Source of the DNA: Actinomycetes bacterium | Lineage (GTDB): Bacteria; Actinomycetota; Actinomycetes; Mycobacteriales; Micromonosporaceae | NCBI GenBank assembly: GCA_023402505.1 | Contig: JAEYGD010000146.1 | Span: 1-5,103 of the forward strand | DNA: 5,103 bases | Direction of reading: 5' to 3' | Part shown: positions 1 through 5,092 of the stretch, piece after piece | Layout of the letters: each line of letters opens with the position of its first letter | Position numbering within the stretch: position 1 is the first letter of the stretch | Notes under the pieces: model-generated | Databases searched by the model: none | What the model was told of the DNA's origin: nothing | The model's input: the letters and a program-made list of their open reading frames with translations, nothing else | Position numbers and translations under genes: made by a program

Positions 1-21
1 CGCCACCCCTGGCGGGGTTTT
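1..21 (+). terminator. Hairpin with short T-run, cut by the window edge
   Basis: CGCCA (1-5) pairs with TGGCG (10-14) around a CCCC loop, and GGG then TTTT (18-21) follow. A stem followed by T residues resembles a factor-independent terminator of a plus-strand gene lying upstream. The left arm may extend beyond the window, where CCC would pair with GGG at 15-17. Only 5 bp can be verified, so the call is tentative. Confidence 0.3.
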
Positions 22-67
22 GGGGGGCGCGGGGGGGCGGCCCCCGGGGCTCCCGTCCGTACCGGGG
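14..67 (+). other. Cluster of G-runs, possible G-quadruplex
   Basis: Runs of four or more G occur at 14-17, 22-27, 31-37, 46-49 and 64-67 on the plus strand. Loops of TTTT and CGC separate the first three. The seven-G run can be split into two triplets, so a four-tract arrangement fits within 15-37. The cluster lies upstream of the LOG-family gene on its sense strand, and no convincing gene covers 1-104. Structure formation is inferred from the spacing alone. Confidence 0.35.
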
Positions 68-93
68 TGGTTAGCGGGTTGCCCGACCGGGGC

Positions 94-97
94 AGGA
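94..97 (+). promoter_or_regulatory. Ribosome binding site of the LOG-family gene
   Basis: AGGA, within GGCAGGA at 91-97, lies 7 nt before the GTG at 105 and supports that start. The ATG that overlaps it at 97 is in another frame. Confidence 0.5.
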
Positions 98-104
98 TGG
101 TCCG

Positions 105-1349
105 GTGCCGACCCCACCTCCCGCGGACGTCATCGAGCCGCACATCTGCACCGACGAGGTCGAGACCCGGGCGGAGTTCGACCGCCGGCTGGCCACCGGC
201 AGTCTGGCCGGGCTGACCGTGCAGGGCCTCCGGCTCGACCTCGACCCGCCCGACCTGACCGGCGTGGCCGTCGCCGGCACCCTCTTCGTCGGCTGCCGGT
301 TCGCCTCCCGGGACGTCGGGGCCGACCTGGTCCGGCGCGGCGCGAACGTGGTGCCGCCGTTCTCCGGGCTGCCGTACCCGACGCAACCGTCGCACCTCTA
401 CACCCCGGAGGACCTCGCCGCCGGGTTCGCCGAGGCGGGCTTCACCGGCATGTACGACACCCGCGTCTACGCGCACTTCCGCGCGCACGGCGGTGCGCTG
501 CCGGACGTCCGGGAGGCGCTCGGCCAGCGGCTGCACGACCACGGGGTGGACAACGCCCTCGCCGACGCCACCCGCGCCTGGCTCGCCACGCACGGCCCCC
601 AGTCGGTGGTCGGCATCATGGGCGGGCACGCGGTACCGCGCGGCGGCACGCCGTACCGGATGGCGGCGGTGCTGGGCCGGGAGCTGGCCCGGGCCGACCG
701 GCTGGTGGTCACCGGCGGCGGGCCCGGGGTGATGGAGGCGGCGAACCTCGGCGCGTACCTGGCGCTGCGACCGGACGGTGACCTCGACGCGGCGATCGAC
801 CTGCTCTCGGAGGCGCCCGACTTCACCGACCACGACCGCTACACGGCGGCGGCGCTGCGCGTCCGGGAGCTGTTCGGGCCGTCGCTGCCGCCGCCGGGTG
901 GCGGGGAGCCGGCCGACCGGTCGCGGGCGGACTCGGCCGCCCTCACCACCGGGGAGCTGGACTGGGCGCGCAGCGGTGGGCTCGCCATCCCGACCTGGCT
1001 GTACGGGCACGAACCGGCGAACCTGTTCGCCGGGCGGATCGCCAAGTACTTCTCCAACGCCATCCGCGAGGACACGATCCTGCGCCTGGCCCGTGGCGGG
1101 ATCGTGTTCGCGCCGGGCCGGGCGGGCACCGTCCAGGAGGTGTTCCAGGCGGCGACGAAGACCTACTACGGCACCGACGGGGCGAGCGGGGCGTACGTGT
1201 TCCTGGACCGCTCGTACTGGACCCGGGAGCTGTCGGTGGAGTCCCTGCTGCGGCCGCTGCTGGCCGCCTCGCCGTTCGGCGACCTCTCGTCGACGGTGCA
1301 CCTGACCGACGACGTGCACGAGGCCGTACGCCTGCTCACCGCCGCCTGA
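105..1349 (+). CDS. LOG-family Rossmann nucleotide-binding protein
   Basis: This 414-residue cytosolic protein belongs to the LOG (lysine-decarboxylase-like) superfamily. Characterised members hydrolyse nucleoside 5'-monophosphates to base and ribose 5-phosphate, either activating cytokinins or, as in PpnN, turning over nucleotides. Visible landmarks are a first Rossmann strand GIMGGHA (170-176), the phosphate-binding TGGGPGVMEAAN (203-214) and, near the C-terminus, APGRAGTVQE (336-345). The last corresponds to the family signature PGGxGTxxE, with the catalytic Glu expected at E345. The second Gly of the signature is replaced by Arg (R339). At 414 residues it is about twice the size of the short plant-type LOG enzymes and nearer to PpnN. 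The N-terminal ~165 residues are not recognised. A Pro/Gly-rich stretch at 258-275 looks like a loop or linker. The GTG start follows an AGGA box. The gene appears monocistronic and converges on the aldolase gene. Family membership is firm, but the exact substrate is unknown. Confidence 0.88.
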   Translation: MPTPPPADVIEPHICTDEVETRAEFDRRLATGSLAGLTVQGLRLDLDPPDLTGVAVAGTLFVGCRFASRDVGADLVRRGANVVPPFSGLPYPTQPSHLYTPEDLAAGFAEAGFTGMYDTRVYAHFRAHGGALPDVREALGQRLHDHGVDNALADATRAWLATHGPQSVVGIMGGHAVPRGGTPYRMAAVLGRELARADRLVVTGGGPGVMEAANLGAYLALRPDGDLDAAIDLLSEAPDFTDHDRYTAAALRVRELFGPSLPPPGGGEPADRSRADSAALTTGELDWARSGGLAIPTWLYGHEPANLFAGRIAKYFSNAIREDTILRLARGGIVFAPGRAGTVQEVFQAATKTYYGTDGASGAYVFLDRSYWTRELSVESLLRPLLAASPFGDLSSTVHLTDDVHEAVRLLTAA

Positions 1350-1356
1350 GACACAC

Positions 1357-1392
1357 CGACGGCCGGCCCCCGGGAGCGGGAGCCGGCCGTCG
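1357..1392. terminator. Shared terminator between convergent genes
   Basis: CGACGGCCGGC (1357-1367) and GCCGGCCGTCG (1382-1392) form a perfect 11-bp stem. CCC (1368-1370) can pair with GGG (1378-1380) across a bulged A at 1381, leaving a 7-nt loop. It begins 7 nt after the LOG gene stop and ends 16 nt before the aldolase stop, so it can serve both strands. There is no T-tract, which is common for actinomycete terminators. Confidence 0.8.
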
Positions 1393-1408
1393 ACAGCCGG
1401 TCAGCCGG

Positions 1409-2431
1409 TCACTTCATCTTCGTACCGGTGGAGCGTAGGGCCTCGCAGGCCTCGACGACGCGGGCGGCCATGCCGGCCTCGGCGGCCTTGCCCCAGACCC
1501 GCGGGTCGTACATCTTCTTGTTGCCGACCTCGCCGTCGACCTTGAGCACCCCGTCGTAGTTGCGGAACATGTGGTCCGCGACCGGGCGGGTGAAGCAGTA
1601 CTGGGTGTCGGTGTCGATGTTCATCTTCACGACGCCGTAGTCCAGCGCCTCGCGGATCTCCGCGAGCAGCGAGCCGGAGCCGCCGTGGAAGACCAGGCTG
1701 AGCGGCTTGTCCTTGCCGTACTTGGCGCCGACGGCCACCTGGATGTCGTGGAGGACCTGGGGGCGGAGCTTGACGTTGCCCGGCTTGTAGACGCCGTGCA
1801 CGTTGCCGAAGGTGAGCGCCGCCATGTAGCGGCCCTTCTCGCCCAGGCCCAGGGCGTCCACCATGGCCAGACCGTCCTCGACGGTCGTGTAGAGCTTCTC
1901 GTTGATGGCGTTCTCGACGCCGTCCTCCTCGCCGCCGACGACGCCGACCTCGATCTCGAGGACGATCTTGCCCTTGGCCGCCTCGTCGAGGAGCTGCTCG
2001 GCGATCTCCAGGTTCTCGGCCACCGGCACGGCCGAGCCGTCCCACATGTGCGACTGGAACAGCGGCTCCTGGCCCGCCTTCACCCGCTCCTGCGAGACGG
2101 TCATGAGCGGCCGGACGAACTTGTCCAGCTTCTCCTTCGGGCAGTGGTCGGTGTGCAGGGCGATGTTCACCGGGTAGTTCTTCGCGACCTCTCGGGCGTA
2201 CAGGGCGAACGCGGTCGCACCGGTGACCATGTCCTTCACCGAGGGACCGGACAGGTACTCGGCGCCGCCGGTGGAGACCTGGATGATGCCGTCGCTCTCC
2301 GCGTCCGCGAAGCCCTTCAGCGCCGCGTTGAGGGTCTGCGAGGAGGTCACGTTGATCGCGGGGTACGCGAACCGGCCTGCCTTGGCGCGGTCCAGCATCT
2401 CCGCGTAGGCCTCGGGGGAAGCGATGGGCAT
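1409..2431 (-). CDS. fbaA: Class II fructose-bisphosphate aldolase
   Basis: This enzyme (EC 4.1.2.13) is a Zn-dependent cytosolic TIM barrel. It reversibly cleaves fructose 1,6-bisphosphate into dihydroxyacetone phosphate and glyceraldehyde 3-phosphate, in glycolysis and gluconeogenesis. The 340 residues match the usual length of the actinobacterial class II enzyme, and the sequence resembles the Mycobacterium tuberculosis enzyme end to end. Visible are LHTDHCPKEK with catalytic Asp D95 and zinc ligand H96, and the acidic GGEEDG loop at 166-171. FGNVHGVYKPGN supplies ligand H212, VFHGGSGS (247-254) supplies ligand H249 and phosphate-binding glycines, and NIDTDTQ is at 271-277. These ligand assignments follow from family knowledge. 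The start MPIASPEAY is supported by AAGGAG 8 nt upstream and by the conserved family N-terminus. The nearest upstream gene on the same strand is the holin-like membrane gene, 132 bp away. The symbol fba is also used. Nothing appears truncated or altered. Confidence 0.97.
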   Translation of the reverse strand: MPIASPEAYAEMLDRAKAGRFAYPAINVTSSQTLNAALKGFADAESDGIIQVSTGGAEYLSGPSVKDMVTGATAFALYAREVAKNYPVNIALHTDHCPKEKLDKFVRPLMTVSQERVKAGQEPLFQSHMWDGSAVPVAENLEIAEQLLDEAAKGKIVLEIEVGVVGGEEDGVENAINEKLYTTVEDGLAMVDALGLGEKGRYMAALTFGNVHGVYKPGNVKLRPQVLHDIQVAVGAKYGKDKPLSLVFHGGSGSLLAEIREALDYGVVKMNIDTDTQYCFTRPVADHMFRNYDGVLKVDGEVGNKKMYDPRVWGKAAEAGMAARVVEACEALRSTGTKMK

Positions 2432-2439
2432 GTCGAACG

Positions 2440-2445
2440 CTCCTT
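2440..2445 (-). promoter_or_regulatory. Ribosome binding site of fbaA
   Basis: Read on the minus strand this is AAGGAG, 8 nt before the ATG. It is a near-ideal Shine-Dalgarno sequence, fitting a highly expressed glycolytic gene. Confidence 0.85.
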
Positions 2446-2486
2446 ACTTACCGCTCTCGGCCGTCACCGGCCGCTGTTGTCCTTGG

Positions 2487-2561
2487 GTGCGCCGGACCGC
2501 GCTGTCCACCGCCGGCAGTATCCCGTAGTCGGCGGCTCCCGGCACAACCGGCCCGGCGCAC
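2487..2561. repeat. Interrupted dyad flanking the fbaA promoter candidate
   Basis: GTGCGCCGGACCG (2487-2499) and CGGCCCGGCGCAC (2549-2561) are reverse complements at 12 of 13 positions, the outer 9 bp being perfect. The centre is 49 bp and contains the putative -35 and -10 boxes. One arm lies just beyond the stop codon of the holin-like gene. It could be an operator pair, a long hairpin at that gene's 3' end, or chance in GC-rich DNA. Confidence 0.35.
2517..2547 (-). promoter_or_regulatory. Candidate fbaA promoter
   Basis: On the minus strand, TTGTGC (2547-2542) and GATACT (2522-2517) resemble sigma70-type -35 and -10 boxes. The 19-bp spacer is longer than optimal. Transcription would begin near 2510 and give a leader of about 80 nt. 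Each box matches its consensus at about four of six positions, so this is only a candidate. Confidence 0.25.
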
Positions 2562-2563
2562 GG

Positions 2564-2947
2564 TCACCTCCGGTCCAGGCGGTCCGGCACGGCGACGCTG
2601 ATCAGCCAGGTCACCACGGCCATCACGATCGCGCCCCAGAAGGCCGCCCAGAAACCGTCCACCCGGAACGGCAGGTCCAGCGCCCGGGCGATCCGGTCGG
2701 TCAGCAGGAAGAGCAGGGCGTTCACCACCAGGGCGAACAACCCCAGGGTGAGCAGGTAGAAGACGCAGCCCACCACCTTGATCACGGGCTTGAGCACGGC
2801 GTTGACCAGGCCGAAGATCACCGCCACGACGACCAGGGTCAGCACCGTGTTCGCGCCGGACCGGCCACCCACCTCGACGCCGGGCACGACGAGCGTCGTG
2901 ATCCACAGCGCGACCGCGGTGATCGCCAGCCGGATCAGGAAGCCCAT
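2564..2947 (-). CDS. Four-helix membrane protein, YvlD / phage holin family 4
   Basis: This is a 127-residue integral membrane protein with four predicted helices at about 3-21, 34-52, 61-83 and 98-120. It has a short basic C-terminal tail, DRLDRR. The pattern GLVNAVLKPVIK (46-57), then FYLLTLGLFALVVNALLF (63-80), then a charged TDRIAR loop, is typical of the Phage_holin_4_2 family (YvlD-like). Despite the family name these are common chromosomal proteins and are not evidence of a prophage; their function is not established. I chose the ATG at 2947 because MGFLIRL begins the first hydrophobic helix. An in-frame ATG at 3019 would add 24 residues rich in Arg, Gly and Pro that do not look conserved. 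No good Shine-Dalgarno sequence precedes 2947, only GGGG two bases away, so a leaderless or very short-leader transcript is possible. It may be cotranscribed with fbaA. Confidence 0.85.
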   Translation of the reverse strand: MGFLIRLAITAVALWITTLVVPGVEVGGRSGANTVLTLVVVAVIFGLVNAVLKPVIKVVGCVFYLLTLGLFALVVNALLFLLTDRIARALDLPFRVDGFWAAFWGAIVMAVVTWLISVAVPDRLDRR

Positions 2948-3093
2948 GTCCCCATCGTGGCATCGGGCCGCCGGGCCGGGGGGCCATTCCCGGTTCCCGG
3001 CGCGCGGCGCGGTTCGCACCGGCTCCGAGCGGGGACGGGGTCCAGCCCGTACGGTGTGTGGGTAGCTGTCCGCAGGAGATCCAGGGAGGGACG
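2948..3093. other. Divergent intergenic region
   Basis: These 146 bp separate the minus-strand holin-like gene from the plus-strand acidic-protein gene and should hold the start signals of both. I see no strong -35/-10 pair. TACGGT (3050-3055) is a weak -10-like box for the rightward gene, and no TTGACA-like box lies at the right distance from it. TTCCCGG is tandemly repeated at 2987-2993 and 2994-3000. Confidence 0.4.
3084..3090 (+). promoter_or_regulatory. Ribosome binding site of the small acidic protein gene
   Basis: GGGAGGG lies just before the ATG at 3094 and favours that start over the GTG at 3058, which would add 12 residues encoded across the Shine-Dalgarno region. A second purine box, GCAGGAGA at 3073-3080, is too far upstream for the ATG. 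Confidence 0.65.
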
Positions 3094-3306
3094 ATGGGTC
3101 AGCCCGACGAGGACTTCACCCCGAGCGACCACCTCGCTCCGGAGGAGCGGGACCTGGAGGCGGAGCCGGCCGACGCGGTGGAGCAGGCCGCCGTGGTCGA
3201 CCCGGGTGAGGTCGATGTCGAGCCGCACCGCGGCCTGGAGGTCGACGACTGGGACGCGATGGAGCAGGCCCGCGTCGTGGCCGGCGACGAGGACGACTAC
3301 CGCTGA
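3094..3306 (+). CDS. Small acidic hypothetical protein with duplicated motif
   Basis: This 70-residue protein is strongly acidic (Asp and Glu make up roughly a third), has no cysteine, and shows no signal peptide or membrane helix, so it should be cytosolic. An internal repeat is visible: residues 21-35 (core ADAVEQAAVV) and 48-62 (core WDAMEQARVV) align without gaps at an offset of 27 residues, sharing L, E, D-A, E-Q-A and V-V. The C-terminus ends in a highly charged GDEDDYR. From memory, small actinomycete proteins with ADxxEQxxxV motifs and an acidic DEDDYR-like end are widespread and annotated as hypothetical; I know of no assigned function. It has a good ribosome binding site and probably its own transcript, divergent from the holin-like gene. 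Acidic composition and internal repetition might suggest a protein-binding or largely disordered polypeptide, but that is inference. Confidence 0.8.
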   Translation: MGQPDEDFTPSDHLAPEERDLEAEPADAVEQAAVVDPGEVDVEPHRGLEVDDWDAMEQARVVAGDEDDYR

Positions 3307-3454
3307 GCACGCCGCGTTCCGGCAGATGGTCGCCGGTGCGACAACGAATACATCCGCGGCACTCCCCGCAATGGTCGGCCTGACCGTTACGGCGGTCTCG
3401 GATCGGCCGTTCGGAGCATGTTGCCCAGGCGACCGGGTGCGGGGCAGCGAACGA

Positions 3455-3473
3455 CTTAAGGGTTGCTTAAGAT
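3455..3473 (+). promoter_or_regulatory. Tandem CTTAAG sites overlapping a -10-like box
   Basis: CTTAAG occurs at 3455-3460 and again at 3466-3471, 11 bp apart, in otherwise very GC-rich DNA. TAAGAT (3468-3473) overlaps the second copy and fits a -10 box (TAnnnT). It lies about 40 bp before the surface-protein start, so transcription would begin near 3480 and give a leader of about 34 nt that includes the ribosome binding site. No good -35 box is visible, suggesting an activator-dependent promoter or a repressor site. Confidence 0.45.
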
Positions 3474-3502
3474 CCGCTGGCCGTTCTTGGTGACCCCCAC
3501 CC

Positions 3503-3508
3503 GAAGGA
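3503..3508 (+). promoter_or_regulatory. Ribosome binding site of the surface protein gene
   Basis: GAAGGA, 5 nt before the ATG at 3514, fixes the start. The longer in-frame opening from TTG at 3463 would put extra residues ahead of a normal signal peptide and would overlap the promoter-like element. Confidence 0.75.
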
Positions 3509-3513
3509 CCCCC

Positions 3514-5043
3514 ATGCTCAAGCAATCGACCCGGCGCTGGCTCGCCGGGCTCGGCGTCGCAGGCGCGTTCGTCGCCGCCTCCGCCACCCCCGCCTCGGCC
3601 GCTCCGGCCGACGACCTCGACCTCTACGCGGACAACGCGATCATCGCTCCCGGCGGCCCCGAGAAGTGGGTCACGCTCTTCGGGCTCACGACCGAACGGG
3701 GGGACGACTTCACCGTGACGGTGGACCGGAGCAAGGTTGCCGGCTTCGCCGACGTACAGGCGACGTTCCCCGAGGAGTGCACCGAGTCCGGTGCGATCCT
3801 GACCTGCGCCGTCCAGGACAACGACGACGACGACAGCTACCTGAACCTGGTCGAGCTGGTGGTGCGGGCGAAGGACGACGCCGAGGCGGGCAAGCAGGGC
3901 GAGCTGAAGTTCACCGTCACCGGCGCCGAGGGCGGCTCGGGCACCTTCAGCTCGACCGTCACCATCGGCGAGGGCGTGGACCTGGCCGCCGAGGAGATGC
4001 TGGAGCTGACGGGCACCCCGGGTGCCACCGTCAAGGCCCCGCTCCAGGTGCAGAACCGGGGCGAGAAGGCCGCCCGTGGCGCGGTCCTGCTGTTCCAGGG
4101 CTCCTACGGTCTCACCCCGACCAAGCGGTACGAGAACTGCGAGTACTGGCCGGTCGAGTTCAGCTACCACCAGTTCGCCTGCACGTTCGACACGACGATC
4201 GGGACGGACGAGATCGTCCGGCTCGACTCCGGCTTCGGCTTCACCGTGCCGGCCGACAGTTGGGCTCCGGACACCCACTTCGGCGCCGCGATCTGGTTCA
4301 CCCCCGCCGACTGGCAGGAGTACAACTCCCGCATGGAGTTGCCGCGCGGGACCAAGGGCGACCAGGGCGAGCTGAAGCTCGCGCCCGTCAAGACCCGCGG
4401 TGCGCCCCAGACCGACATCGACGAGTACAACAACTTCACCTTCGTCCAGCTCGAGCTGGCCGGCAGCCAGAAGGCGGACGCCGCGGCGATCGGGGCCAGC
4501 GTGAAGGGCGACGTCGGCAGCACCGTCCCGCTGACGGTCGGTTTCGTCAACAACGGTCCGGCCGCCTTCAACGGTGGCGGCAGCAGCGGCCTCTCCGTAC
4601 AGGCCACCGTCACCCTGCCGAAGGGCGTCACCGCGACGGAGGCCCCGGACACCTGCGTCGACCCGGACAACGACGAGTGGGAGCCGGGCAAGCCCGGCGC
4701 CCGGGTCTACTCCTGCTACCTGCCGGAGCCGCTCGGCAAGGGCGCGAAGGCCGAGTTCGAGTTCGAGGTGCGCATCGACCGGGCCGGGAGCCAGACCGGT
4801 GAGGTGAAGCTGCGCACGGGCAACGAGGACGCCGACATCAAGGACCTCAACCCGGCCAACGACACCGCGAAGATCCTGGTCAACGCGGCCGGTGGCGCCG
4901 GCGGTGGGGACGGCGACGACCCCACCCTGCCGATCACCGGTGACTCGACCACGCTGGTGGCCGGCATCGGCGGTCTGCTGCTCGCCGCCGGCGCGGCCGG
5001 CTTCGTGGTGGCCCGCCGCCGGAGGACCCGCTTCGTGTCCTGA
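3514..5043 (+). CDS. LPXTG-anchored cell-wall protein with Ig-like modules
   Basis: This 509-residue secreted protein is predicted to be covalently attached to peptidoglycan by a sortase. The N-terminus is a classical signal peptide: basic residues (K3, R7, R8), a hydrophobic core at 9-24, and a likely cleavage site ASA|AP after residue 29. The C-terminus has a Gly/Asp-rich spacer (457-470), the sorting motif LPITG (472-476), a hydrophobic helix (480-500) and a basic tail (RRRRTR). Between them lie about three beta-rich modules resembling DUF11/CARDB-type Ig-like domains, with VQNRG at 179-183, FVNNGP at 344-349, and closing motifs DIDEYNNFT (301-309) and DLNPANDTA (444-452). The mature part contains exactly six cysteines, in three local pairs: C89/C98, C209/C223 and C381/C401. 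They probably form disulfides outside the cell. The mature part is acidic. No catalytic motif is recognised; a structural, adhesive or ligand-binding role is plausible but not shown. No sortase gene is present in the window. Confidence 0.88.
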   Translation: MLKQSTRRWLAGLGVAGAFVAASATPASAAPADDLDLYADNAIIAPGGPEKWVTLFGLTTERGDDFTVTVDRSKVAGFADVQATFPEECTESGAILTCAVQDNDDDDSYLNLVELVVRAKDDAEAGKQGELKFTVTGAEGGSGTFSSTVTIGEGVDLAAEEMLELTGTPGATVKAPLQVQNRGEKAARGAVLLFQGSYGLTPTKRYENCEYWPVEFSYHQFACTFDTTIGTDEIVRLDSGFGFTVPADSWAPDTHFGAAIWFTPADWQEYNSRMELPRGTKGDQGELKLAPVKTRGAPQTDIDEYNNFTFVQLELAGSQKADAAAIGASVKGDVGSTVPLTVGFVNNGPAAFNGGGSSGLSVQATVTLPKGVTATEAPDTCVDPDNDEWEPGKPGARVYSCYLPEPLGKGAKAEFEFEVRIDRAGSQTGEVKLRTGNEDADIKDLNPANDTAKILVNAAGGAGGGDGDDPTLPITGDSTTLVAGIGGLLLAAGAAGFVVARRRRTRFVS

Positions 5044-5064
5044 CCTGGCACACCGCCACCCGGT

Positions 5065-5092
5065 GCCCCGCCGACCCTCCGGTCGGCGGGGC
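5065..5092 (+). terminator. Terminator of the surface protein gene
   Basis: GCCCCGCCGACC (5065-5076) and GGTCGGCGGGGC (5081-5092) form a perfect 12-bp stem around a CTCC loop, starting 21 nt after the stop codon. No T-tract follows. The hairpin is symmetric, so it could also stop a transcript coming from the right. Confidence 0.85.

Noticed and set aside
20..781. 253-codon plus-strand frame at the left end
   Set aside because: It overlaps the LOG gene in another frame, and its product is almost entirely Arg, Gly, Pro and Ala without any motif.
2564..2947. Prophage signal suggested by the 'holin' family name
   Set aside because: The family is widely chromosomal and not linked to lysis. No endolysin, integrase, att-like repeat or other phage gene is visible nearby.
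2448..2987. 179-codon minus-strand frame spanning the fbaA upstream region
   Set aside because: It overlaps the holin-like gene in another frame; only the latter gives a coherent four-helix protein.
2987..3000. Tandem TTCCCGG direct repeat in the divergent spacer
   Set aside because: It is a 7-bp tandem duplication in GC-rich intergenic DNA without palindromic structure or a position relative to a credible promoter, so it is not called as an operator.
3382..3397. Small hairpin GACCG-TTACGG-CGGTC after the acidic gene
   Set aside because: The stem is only 5 bp, lies 75 bp past the stop codon and has no T-tract, so it is too weak to call a terminator.
1571..3493. 640-codon open frame on the plus strand across the aldolase and holin-like genes
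   Set aside because: It lies antisense to a clearly recognisable fbaA and a membrane protein gene. The translation is His/Arg/Val-rich with no family resemblance, as expected for a frame kept open by high GC.
2935..4278. 447-codon open frame on the minus strand
   Set aside because: It is antisense to the small acidic gene and the signal-peptide region of the surface protein. It is low complexity (Gly/Arg/Glu/Val-rich) and crosses two intergenic regions, so it is a GC-driven shadow.
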